64,000 nucleotides of DNA, taken from assembly GCF_014194695.1 (NCBI RefSeq), contig NZ_JACIAH010000017.1:1-64000 (forward strand). Direction: 5' to 3'. Source of the stretch: Rhizobium sp. BK399. Its GTDB lineage: Bacteria > Pseudomonadota > Alphaproteobacteria > Rhizobiales > Rhizobiaceae. A program made the translations under genes and the position numbers. A model generated the notes under the pieces. It saw nothing but the letters and a program-made list of their open reading frames with translations, ran no database searches and was not told where the DNA came from. This document shows, in pieces, positions 25,199 through 33,738 of this stretch (the stretch's first letter is position 1; the number at the start of each line of letters is the position of its first letter).

Positions 25199-26878
25199 TC
25201 ACGCCGCTGCCACCCTTTCCAGCCGCACCCGTTCGATCGCGTCACGAAGCTGTTCCTGGGTGAAGGGCTTTGTCATCCTCAACATACCGACATAGGCTGG
25301 ATCATCAGGGAGGTCTGCATAGCCCGAGGCAAGAATGACCGGCAAACCGGGGTGGGACGCGAAGATCTGCCGCGCCAGATCCGCACCTGTCATGGCGGGC
25401 ATGGCATGATCGGTGACAACGAGGTCCACGCGGGAGGAGGCAGCCAGCAGATCCAGCGCCTGGTAGGCCGATGCGGCTTCCAAGGCAGTATGACCGAGAT
25501 CTTCAAGCATCGCGACGGTTCCTAACCGGACAAGCGCGTCATCATCGACGACGAGGACGCTCAGCGATGCAGGTACATCCGAGGCGCTTGCCATGGCACG
25601 CTGCTCCGTCGCAGACATCGGCTCCTCCGCGGTGTCAGCGACAGGCAACCAGAGCGATACGGTCGTGCCTTGGCCTGCGATGCTTGATACCTGCAGAACG
25701 CCTCCAGATTGCGCTGCTAGCCCATGGACCATTGAAAGCCCAAGACCCGTCCCCTTTCCTACCCCCTTGGTCGTGAAGAACGGTTCAGTGGCGCGCGACA
25801 AGGTCGCCTCATCCATTCCCTCGCCGTCGTCGGAGACCGATATCCTGATATAGCGGCCCTCCTTCAGCGACGTCGGACGATCCTCGCCATCCATTGACTG
25901 GGCCGTCACCGTCACGGTTCCGCCCTGCCCCAGTGCGTCCCGCGCGTTGACGAACAGATTGAGCAGAGCCAGTTCAAGCTGGTTGCCATCGACCAGTATT
26001 GGCGGCAGCTCCTTGGGGATCCGCCGCGCAATCGCGATCTGGGGGCCGACAGCCTTGCTCAGCAGGTCTTCGACGCTGTCGAACAGCCGCTCGAAGTTGA
26101 CGGCCTGGGGCTTCAGATCCTGACGGCGGGCGAACGCAAGAAGTCGCTGCGTCAGCGCCGAGCCACGCTCTGCGGCCTGCATCGCATTTCCAATCAGGCG
26201 CTCGCTCTTTTCATCGGACGGCAGCCGCTTTTTCAAAAGGTTGAGGCTTCCTGATATCGCCATCAGGAGATTGTTGAAATCGTGGGCGACACCGCCGGTC
26301 AGTTGGCCGATCGTATCGAGCTTCTGGGCTTCGAAGAGCTGCGCCAGCGCATCCTCGCGTTCGCGCGTCTTCTGGTCGATGCGCCGCTCGAGATCCTCGT
26401 TCAGCTGGCGCAGCTCCGTCGAGGATGCTTCAAGCTCCGCCGTGCGCTGTTGCACCCGTGCCTCAAGATCGGCATTCAGACGTTCCAGTTCGCGGGTCTT
26501 CCGGAACAGATCGGCAAACACCCGGACCTTGGCGCGCAGCACCTCGGGAACGATCGGGACGGAGACGTAATCGACTGCTCCGGCCTCGTAACCCCGCAGA
26601 CGGTCCGGCTCGGCCATCATCACGGCAGAGACGAAGATGATCGCGGTATTCTGATAGCGGGGGTGCTCCCTGATCATGCTCACCAGCTCGAAGCCGTCCT
26701 GCTCAGGCATGCAGACGTCAACCAGGATCACTGCGATCTCGTTGCGCAGCAGACACTCGAGAGCCTCCCGGCCCGACTGGGCCTTCATGAGGTTTTCGCC
26801 GAGGTCCTGGAGGATCACCTCATAGCTCAGGAGTTTTGCGGGCTGGTCATCGACGAGAAGGATATTGACTGGGCTCAT
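25199..26878 (-). CDS. Hybrid histidine kinase, receiver-kinase-receiver
   Basis: A 559-residue soluble protein: receiver (5-120) with phosphoacceptor Asp54 in VDVCMPEQDG, coiled coil (about 128-185), HisKA/HATPase core (about 190-410) with His199 in GGVAHDFNNLL and the N, G1 and G2 boxes (NLFVNARDAL, DDGEGM, GKGTGLGLS), and a second receiver (about 438-555) with Asp489 in VVTDHAMP. In the first receiver the invariant Lys before the cis-proline is replaced by Val107 (DYVSVP), so this domain may not respond to phosphorylation normally. No membrane segment. It follows the giant HAMP kinase gene by 10 bases, so the two form an operon and possibly a phosphorelay. Confidence 0.9.
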   Translation of the reverse strand: MSPVNILLVDDQPAKLLSYEVILQDLGENLMKAQSGREALECLLRNEIAVILVDVCMPEQDGFELVSMIREHPRYQNTAIIFVSAVMMAEPDRLRGYEAGAVDYVSVPIVPEVLRAKVRVFADLFRKTRELERLNADLEARVQQRTAELEASSTELRQLNEDLERRIDQKTREREDALAQLFEAQKLDTIGQLTGGVAHDFNNLLMAISGSLNLLKKRLPSDEKSERLIGNAMQAAERGSALTQRLLAFARRQDLKPQAVNFERLFDSVEDLLSKAVGPQIAIARRIPKELPPILVDGNQLELALLNLFVNARDALGQGGTVTVTAQSMDGEDRPTSLKEGRYIRISVSDDGEGMDEATLSRATEPFFTTKGVGKGTGLGLSMVHGLAAQSGGVLQVSSIAGQGTTVSLWLPVADTAEEPMSATEQRAMASASDVPASLSVLVVDDDALVRLGTVAMLEDLGHTALEAASAYQALDLLAASSRVDLVVTDHAMPAMTGADLARQIFASHPGLPVILASGYADLPDDPAYVGMLRMTKPFTQEQLRDAIERVRLERVAAA

Positions 26879-26888
26879 GACACTATCC

Positions 26889-29800
26889 TCAGCGATGCAG
26901 CCACATGCGCAGCGCCGACAGCAGCTGCTCGGTGTTGACAGGCTTTGCCAGATAGTCCGACGCTCCCGCTTCCAGACATTTCTCGCGGTCTCCTTTCATC
27001 GCCTTTGCTGTCAGTGCCAGGATCGGCAGGCGCCGGAAGCTCGGGTCCGAACGGATAACCTGCATTGTCTCGTAGCCATCCATCCCAGGCATCATGATAT
27101 CCATCAGCACGATCGCGACATCAGGCTCCCTCTGGATGACCTCGATCGCCTCGCTGCCCGTGGTCGCCGTCAGAACCTTCATGCCGCGACGTTCCAGCAC
27201 GCTGCTCAGTGCAAAGATGTTGCGCGCATCATCGTCGACAAGCAGGACGGTCTCGCCAATCAGATCCTCGTCGGAACTGTGCAGTTCCTCGAGCATCGCC
27301 TGTTTTTCCCGGGGCATGTCGGCGACGACACGATGCAGGAAGAGTGCTGTCTCATCGAGCAGGCGTTCGGGCGATTCAACCCCCTTCACAACCACGCTGC
27401 GGGCCATGCTGTGAAGCCGCGCATCCTCTTCCGGGGAGAGTTCCCGGCCGGTGAAGACCACAACCGGAATCTCGCCGATCTCGGCATCATCGCGCATCTT
27501 CTCGAGGACCTCGAAGCCCGACATGTCTGGTAGCGACAGATCAAGCACAACGCAGTCGGCTGCGTCATCCTTCAGGGCAGCGAGAGCATCCCGTCCGGTG
27601 CCGACGCTTGCAATGTCGATATCGTCATGTTCGAGCAGCGCCGTGACGCTGATGCGCTCGGCTTCGTTATCCTCCACCAGCAGCAGCCGCTTGCGCCTCG
27701 GCTGCGCAAAGGTTTTCAGCTGCGACAGGGCCTTCCCCAACCCTTCCGGCGTGGTGGGCTTGCTCATGAAGGCGTAGGCACCGCGGGTCAGACCATGCTG
27801 CCGGTCTTCGTCGAGGCTGATGATCTGGACCGGGATGTGCCGCGTCTTTGAATTCTGCTTTAGCTGGCTCAACACCGTCCAGCCCAGCATGTCGGGAAGG
27901 AAGATGTCGAGCGAGATCGCGGCCGGCTGATACTCCTGCGCCAGGGCAAGTGCGTCACTGCCGCGCGTCGCCAACAGAACCTTGAAGCCGTTGTCACGGG
28001 CAAGATCGACCAGGACGCGCGCATAGTGGGCGTCATCCTCGACGACAAGCAGAACCGTGTCGGCAGAGGCGATGGTCTGCCGGTCGTCTTCGACATGGTC
28101 GCCGGCCCTGTCAGCACGTCGGCCCGCCATGGCCTCCGACAGCTGCACGACATTGCTTGACGTGGAAGCCGCTTTCGACGTCGCAATGCCCGCCCCGACA
28201 AAGGTCAGTGGCAGATAAAGAATGAAAGTGCTTCCAACACCAGGCTGGCTGCGAAGCTGGATCTCGCCGCCAAGCAGGTTCGCAAGTTCACGGCTGATGG
28301 CAAGGCCAAGGCCCGTGCCGCCATATTGCCGGCTGGTCGAGGCATCCGCCTGCTGGAACGCCTCGAAGATGATGCGCTGCTTTTCAGGAAGAATGCCGAT
28401 GCCGGTATCGGTCACCTCGAAGGCAATGACAGAAGGCGCATGCTTCAGTGAGGGATGATCCGGCGACCAGCCGCCCTGCGCCGCTGCAACCCGCAGCGTC
28501 ACGCCGCCCTGGGCCGTGAACTTGAAGGCGTTCGACAACAGGTTCTTGAGGATCTGCTGGAGGCGCTTCGAGTCGGTGATGATGCTTCTTGCGACATCCG
28601 TCCCTATGTCGACCGAGAAGGACAGTCCGCGATTGTCGGCCTCATGCCGGAAGGGTCTGGCCATAACGTCAAGCAGGTTGCTGATGAAAATCTCCTCCGC
28701 GTCGACAGAGACGGTGCCGGATTCGATCTTGGAGAGATCAAGGATGTCGCTGATCAGGTTGAGGAGATCGGTGCCCGCCCCATGGATCGTCCTGGCGAAC
28801 TCCACCTGCTTTGCCGAGAGATTGCCATCCGGGTTTTCCCCGAGTTGCTGGCCGAGGATGAGGATCGAATTCAACGGCGTGCGCAGTTCGTGCGACATGT
28901 TCGCCAGGAATTCCGACTTGTACTTCGAGGTCAGCGCCAGTTCGGCCGCCTTTTCCTCCAGCGCATGACGAGCCTGCTCGATCTCCTGGTTCTTGCCCTC
29001 GACCTCGACGTTGCGCTCTTCGAGCTGCTGAGCCTTCTGCTCCAGCTGCTCGTTGGTTTGCTGCAGCTCGCGCTGCTGGGTCTGAAGTTCTGCGGCGAGC
29101 TGCTGGGACTGCTTGAGCAGGCCTTCCGTCTGCATCGTCGCTTCGATCGAATTCAGCACGATGCCGATGGAGGTGGTCAGCTGGTCGAGGAAGGAAAGCT
29201 GCAGCTCCGTGAAATTCCCCGCCGAGGCAAGCTCGATGACCGCCTTGACCTGCCCTTCGAACTGAACCGGCAGGACGATCGCACTTCTCGGCAGGACCGA
29301 GAACACACCGGAACTGATCGGAACGACATTGCCGGGAAGATCGGTGACCAGGATACGTCTTGCATCGCTCGCGCACTGACCCACCAGCCCCTGGCCAAAT
29401 TCGAGCCGGGCCGGATGCGCAGCCTCGATGCCCTCCGCATAGACCGACAGCAGCGAGAGAACAGGCTGCTGCCCATCATCGACCTGGTAGATGACCCCCT
29501 GATGCGCGCCGACGAGAGGCGCCAGTTCCGAGAGCAGCATCTTGCCGACCAGCGTCAGGTCGCGCTGGCCCTGCAGCATGTTCGTAAAGCGCGCCAGGTT
29601 CGTCTTCAGCCAGTCCTGCTCGGTGTTGCGCTCGGTCGTCAGGCGCAGGTTGTCGATCATGGTGTTGATGTTGTCCTTGAGCTCCGCCACTTCGCCGCGG
29701 GCCTCGACCTGGATCGATCGGGTGAGATCGCCCTTGGTGACGGCGGTCGCGACCTCGGCAATCGCGCGCACCTGCGTCGTCAGGTTGGCAGCGAGCAGGT

Positions 29801-32800
29801 TTACGTTGCCGGTCAGGTCCTTCCAGGTACCGGCAGTGCCAGGGACATTTGCCTGACCGCCAAGCCGACCCTCGACGCCGACTTCTCTGGCAACCGTCGT
29901 GACCTGGTCGGCGAAGGTGGCAAGCGTATTGGTCATGTTGTTGATGGTCTCGGCAAGCGCTGCCACTTCGCCTTTTGAGGCAACCGTCAGATTCTGCTTC
30001 AGGTCGCCGTTGGCAACCGCCGTGACCACCTTGACGATACCGCGAACCTGCTCGGTCAGATTGAGCGCCATGACGTTGACGGTATCGGTCAGGTCCTTCC
30101 AGGTGCCAGCCACACCGGGCACCTGCGCCTGGCCGCCGAGCTTGCCTTCGGTTCCCACTTCTCGGGCAACGCGTGTCACCTCGCCTGCAAAAGCATTGAG
30201 CTGATCCACCATCGTGTTGATGGTGTTCTTAAGCTCGAGGATTTCGCCCTTTACGTCGACGGTGATCTTGCGCGACAGGTCGCCGCGCGCGACAGCTGTC
30301 GTCACTTCGGCGATGTTGCGGACCTGTGTCGTCAGGTTGGCCGCGAGAAGGTTGACGTTGTCGGTCAGGTCCTTCCAGGTGCCGGCAACACCTGGAACCA
30401 CCGCCTGGCCACCCAGCCGTCCATCGGTGCCGACCTCGCGCGCAACGCGCGTTACTTCGCCGGCAAAAGACCGCAGCTGGTCCACCATGGTGTTGAGGGT
30501 GTCCTTGAGCAGCAGGATTTCGCCGCGCACATCGACGGTGATCTTGCGCGAAAGGTCGCCATTGGCGATGGCGGTTGCCACCTCCGCGATGTTTCTGACC
30601 TGGGCCGTCAGGTTTCCGGCCATCGAGTTCACGCTGTCCGTCAGGTCCTTCCAGGTGCCGGCGACACCTGAAACCTGCGCCTGGCCGCCGAGCTTGCCTT
30701 CGGTACCAACTTCGCGTGCAACACGCGTCACTTCGCCCGCAAAGGCATTGAGTTGGTCGACCATCGTGTTGATAGTGTTCTTGAGCTCGAGGATTTCGCC
30801 CTTCACGTCGACAGTGATCTTGCGTGACAGGTCGCCCCTTGCCACAGCCGTGGTGACTTCGGCGATATTGCGCACCTGGCCCGTGAGATTGGAGGCCATG
30901 GAATTGACGTTCTCTGTCAGGTCCTTCCAGGTGCCGGCAACGCCCGGCACCTGCGCCTGGCCGCCGAGCTTGCCCTCGGTGCCGACTTCACGCGCGACAC
31001 GCGTCACCTCCGAGGCGAACCGGTTCAGCTGGTCCACCATGGTGTTCAGGGTTTCCTTGAGCTCCAGGATTTCGCCTGAAACGGAAACCGTGATCTTCTT
31101 CGACAGGTCGCCATTGGCAATCGCCGTCGAGACCTCGGCGATGTTGCGCACCTGCGCCGTCAGATTGCCCGCCATCGAGTTCACACTGTCGGTCAGGTCC
31201 TTCCAGGTGCCGGCAACGCCAAGCACGTTTGCCTGGCCTCCCAGCCTTCCCTCGGTGCCCACTTCGCGGGCGACGCGGGTTACTTCGCCGGCAAAGCCGT
31301 TGAGCTGGTCCACCATCGTGTTGATGGTCTCCTTCAGCTCCAGGATTTCGCCGGACACTGTGACCGTGATCTTCTTCGATAGGTCGCCTTGCGCGACCGC
31401 GGTCGCGACCTCGGCGATGTTACGGACCTGCGCAGTCAGGTTCGAGGCCATCGAGTTGACGCTATCGGTCAAATCCTTCCAGGTACCGGCAACGCCGCGG
31501 ACATTGGCCTGGCCCCCGAGCTGGCCTTCCGTGCCGACCTCGCGCGCAACGCGCGTCACCTCGGAGGCAAAGGCGTTCAGCTGATCGACCATCGTGTTGA
31601 TGGTCTCCTTCAGCTCAAGGATTTCGCCTTTCACGTCGACGGTGATCTTCTTCGACAGGTCGCCATTGGCGATTGCGGTCGAGACCTCGGCGATATTGCG
31701 CATCTGGGCAGTCAGGTTGCCGGCCATCGAGTTGACGTTTTCGGTAAGATCCTTCCAGGTACCGGCAACCCCGCGGACGTTTGCCTGTCCGCCGAGCCTG
31801 CCCTCCGTGCCGACCTCACGCGCAACGCGCGTCACCTCAGAAGCAAAAGCGTTCAGCTGGTCCACCATCGTGTTGATGGTTTCCTTCAGCTCCAGGATTT
31901 CGCCTGACACCGTGACCGTGATCTTCTTCGACAAGTCGCCGCTGGCAATCGCGGTCGAGACGTCAGCGATGTTGCGCACCTGCGCGGTCAGGTTCGACGC
32001 CATCGAGTTGACATTATCGGTGAGATCCTTCCAGGTCCCGGCAACACCAGGGACCTGCGCCTGGCCGCCAAGCCGACCTTCGGTACCGACTTCGCGCGCG
32101 ACACGCGTCACTTCGCCGGCAAAGCCATTCAGCTGATCGACCATCGTGTTGATGGTTTCCTTCAGCTCCAGGATTTCGCCGGAAACGTCGACGGTGATCT
32201 TGCGTGAAAGGTCACCGCGCGCCACTGCTGTTGTCACCTGCGCGATATTGCGGACCTGGGCCGTCAGGTTGCCGCACATGGCATTGACCGAGTCCGTCAG
32301 ATCCTTCCAGGTGCCTGCGACACCCGGCACCAGCGCCTGGCCGCCGAGCTTGCCTTCCGTCCCGACCTCGCGGGCAACGCGGGTCACCTCCGATGCGAAG
32401 GAGCGCAGCTGGTCCACCATCGTGTTGATGGCCTCCTTGAGCTGCAGGATCTCGCCCCGCACGTCGACGGTGATCTTCTTGGAAAGGTCGCCATTGGCAA
32501 CCGCGATCGTGACCTCGGCGATGTTTCGAACCTGGGCCGTAAGGTTCGACGCCATCGAGTTGACGCTTTCCGTCAGGTCCTTCCACACGCCGGTCACTTC
32601 GGGGACCTGAGCCTGGCCGCCGAGCTTACCGTCCGTGCCGACTTCACGGGCAACGCGGGTCACCTCGGAGGTGAAAACGCCGAGCTGCTTGATCATCGTG
32701 TTGACAATATCCGCCGAGCGCAGGAACTCGCCCTGCAGCTGCCGGCCATCGACGTCGAGAGGCACTGTCTGCAAGAGGTCGCCCTTGGCAACGGCTGTAA

Positions 32801-33188
32801 TCGTCCGGGTAACCGCCGTTGTCGGCCAGACAAGATCGTCGATGAGGTGGTTGATCGACCGCTCCATGTCAGACCATGAGCCATCAGAAAGGCCGAAGCG
32901 GACCCGGGTGCTCGTGCGACCCTCGCGGCCTACGACCTGACCGACATGCTCGAGCTGATGGGCCATCCGCTGATTGGCGGCAATGATATCGTTGAGGGCA
33001 TCGGCGACCTTGCCGGTGACGCCGGTCAGGTCGGATCGCATCCTGACCGAAAAGTCGCCTCGTCTTACTGCCGTAAGTGTCTCTAGAAGTGCACTTGCGT
33101 CACTGAGAGCGATGGCGGCCGGTTCGGGGTCGGGGAGCCTGTACCCTCCCGTACTGTCACGCTGCACCTCACCACCTTGACTTCCCAT
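26889..33188 (-). CDS. Giant soluble HAMP-array hybrid histidine kinase
   Basis: A 2,099-residue protein without membrane helices. After an N-terminal HAMP-like region (31-200) come ten complete 92-residue repeats and a partial eleventh (202-1181), each with WKDLT, NIAEVTTAVARGDLS, GEILELKETINTMVDQL and EVTRVAREVGTEG landmarks, the paired HAMP modules known from group III (Nik1/osmosensing-type) kinases. Then a GAF domain (about 1210-1350), a coiled coil (1355-1420), HisKA with His1433 in NMSHELRTP, HATPase, and three receivers at the C-terminus. The middle receiver ends in VVKG rather than KP. GGAGGGA precedes the ATG. It is co-transcribed with the kinase at 25199. Signal and output are unknown; in related kinases the HAMP array sets kinase activity. 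Confidence 0.92.
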   Translation of the reverse strand: MGSQGGEVQRDSTGGYRLPDPEPAAIALSDASALLETLTAVRRGDFSVRMRSDLTGVTGKVADALNDIIAANQRMAHQLEHVGQVVGREGRTSTRVRFGLSDGSWSDMERSINHLIDDLVWPTTAVTRTITAVAKGDLLQTVPLDVDGRQLQGEFLRSADIVNTMIKQLGVFTSEVTRVAREVGTDGKLGGQAQVPEVTGVWKDLTESVNSMASNLTAQVRNIAEVTIAVANGDLSKKITVDVRGEILQLKEAINTMVDQLRSFASEVTRVAREVGTEGKLGGQALVPGVAGTWKDLTDSVNAMCGNLTAQVRNIAQVTTAVARGDLSRKITVDVSGEILELKETINTMVDQLNGFAGEVTRVAREVGTEGRLGGQAQVPGVAGTWKDLTDNVNSMASNLTAQVRNIADVSTAIASGDLSKKITVTVSGEILELKETINTMVDQLNAFASEVTRVAREVGTEGRLGGQANVRGVAGTWKDLTENVNSMAGNLTAQMRNIAEVSTAIANGDLSKKITVDVKGEILELKETINTMVDQLNAFASEVTRVAREVGTEGQLGGQANVRGVAGTWKDLTDSVNSMASNLTAQVRNIAEVATAVAQGDLSKKITVTVSGEILELKETINTMVDQLNGFAGEVTRVAREVGTEGRLGGQANVLGVAGTWKDLTDSVNSMAGNLTAQVRNIAEVSTAIANGDLSKKITVSVSGEILELKETLNTMVDQLNRFASEVTRVAREVGTEGKLGGQAQVPGVAGTWKDLTENVNSMASNLTGQVRNIAEVTTAVARGDLSRKITVDVKGEILELKNTINTMVDQLNAFAGEVTRVAREVGTEGKLGGQAQVSGVAGTWKDLTDSVNSMAGNLTAQVRNIAEVATAIANGDLSRKITVDVRGEILLLKDTLNTMVDQLRSFAGEVTRVAREVGTDGRLGGQAVVPGVAGTWKDLTDNVNLLAANLTTQVRNIAEVTTAVARGDLSRKITVDVKGEILELKNTINTMVDQLNAFAGEVTRVAREVGTEGKLGGQAQVPGVAGTWKDLTDTVNVMALNLTEQVRGIVKVVTAVANGDLKQNLTVASKGEVAALAETINNMTNTLATFADQVTTVAREVGVEGRLGGQANVPGTAGTWKDLTGNVNLLAANLTTQVRAIAEVATAVTKGDLTRSIQVEARGEVAELKDNINTMIDNLRLTTERNTEQDWLKTNLARFTNMLQGQRDLTLVGKMLLSELAPLVGAHQGVIYQVDDGQQPVLSLLSVYAEGIEAAHPARLEFGQGLVGQCASDARRILVTDLPGNVVPISSGVFSVLPRSAIVLPVQFEGQVKAVIELASAGNFTELQLSFLDQLTTSIGIVLNSIEATMQTEGLLKQSQQLAAELQTQQRELQQTNEQLEQKAQQLEERNVEVEGKNQEIEQARHALEEKAAELALTSKYKSEFLANMSHELRTPLNSILILGQQLGENPDGNLSAKQVEFARTIHGAGTDLLNLISDILDLSKIESGTVSVDAEEIFISNLLDVMARPFRHEADNRGLSFSVDIGTDVARSIITDSKRLQQILKNLLSNAFKFTAQGGVTLRVAAAQGGWSPDHPSLKHAPSVIAFEVTDTGIGILPEKQRIIFEAFQQADASTSRQYGGTGLGLAISRELANLLGGEIQLRSQPGVGSTFILYLPLTFVGAGIATSKAASTSSNVVQLSEAMAGRRADRAGDHVEDDRQTIASADTVLLVVEDDAHYARVLVDLARDNGFKVLLATRGSDALALAQEYQPAAISLDIFLPDMLGWTVLSQLKQNSKTRHIPVQIISLDEDRQHGLTRGAYAFMSKPTTPEGLGKALSQLKTFAQPRRKRLLLVEDNEAERISVTALLEHDDIDIASVGTGRDALAALKDDAADCVVLDLSLPDMSGFEVLEKMRDDAEIGEIPVVVFTGRELSPEEDARLHSMARSVVVKGVESPERLLDETALFLHRVVADMPREKQAMLEELHSSDEDLIGETVLLVDDDARNIFALSSVLERRGMKVLTATTGSEAIEVIQREPDVAIVLMDIMMPGMDGYETMQVIRSDPSFRRLPILALTAKAMKGDREKCLEAGASDYLAKPVNTEQLLSALRMWLHR
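29646..32585 (-). repeat. Array of 276-bp coding repeats (HAMP pairs)
   Basis: Ten full and one partial copy of a 276-bp unit, each coding for 92 residues that begin with WKDLT. Neighbouring copies differ at scattered codons and mostly synonymous positions. The array is entirely inside the giant kinase gene. Such long near-identical tandem units can gain or lose copies by recombination and can collapse in assemblies. Confidence 0.9.
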
Positions 33189-33738
33189 GATATTCCCTCC
33201 ACCGATCGCTTGGATCTAGTGCTCCTGAGAAAGATTGGTATGGGCAGTTTGGTTGGCCGATCAAGCAGGGTCCCACCCTTTGTTCGATAGCAGACATATC
33301 CTTGTTTGACGCGACCGGCCGCACCAGTGCGCAGCGAGTAGTGCTGCGTTCGCATTGGCGTTGGTGGTAGAAACCGCTCCATTGACGATACGACGGTCGC
33401 TCACCCGCGGCACGCCGCGGGATTTGTAGGGCAGCACTCCGGTTTGCAAACTTGAATCACAGCTTTGCAGCCAGGCTCAACTGATCGCTATGCACCTGAA
33501 GGCGGACCCGCTATACTGACCTTGAGTTTTGTCGTTCATGACCTACAGCAGACGTGCGCGGTGGACGGGGTTTCCTTCAGCCTGCGCACGAACCGGTGCG
33601 TCCCGCGCAGGGTACACACGCGAATTGTGCATGCGAAAGAGCATCAGCAATTTTACATGTATCTCAAGTTAGGATGGGCGAGCCGCCCGAGATATAAGTT
33701 ACTGCTCGGGGACGCGGTCCCAGTGTTAGGTGATTGAA
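33189..33738. other. Divergent promoter region between two kinase genes
   Basis: About 550 bases with no recognisable gene. It must hold the promoters of the HAMP-kinase operon (minus strand) and of the GAF/PAS kinase (plus strand). The right half is A/T-richer. I see no GGAAC-type promoter and no clear operator. Confidence 0.5.

Noticed and set aside
29646..32585. CRISPR-like or noncoding tandem repeats
   Set aside because: The 276-bp period is a multiple of three, keeps one frame throughout and codes for HAMP modules; units are adjacent without spacers.
28455..32940. Long open frames on the plus strand opposite the HAMP kinase (for example 28455-29978 and 30214-31584)
   Set aside because: They mirror the repeat array and the GAF/kinase part of the minus-strand gene, have repeated Ser/Arg/Val-rich translations, no ribosome binding site and no family motif.
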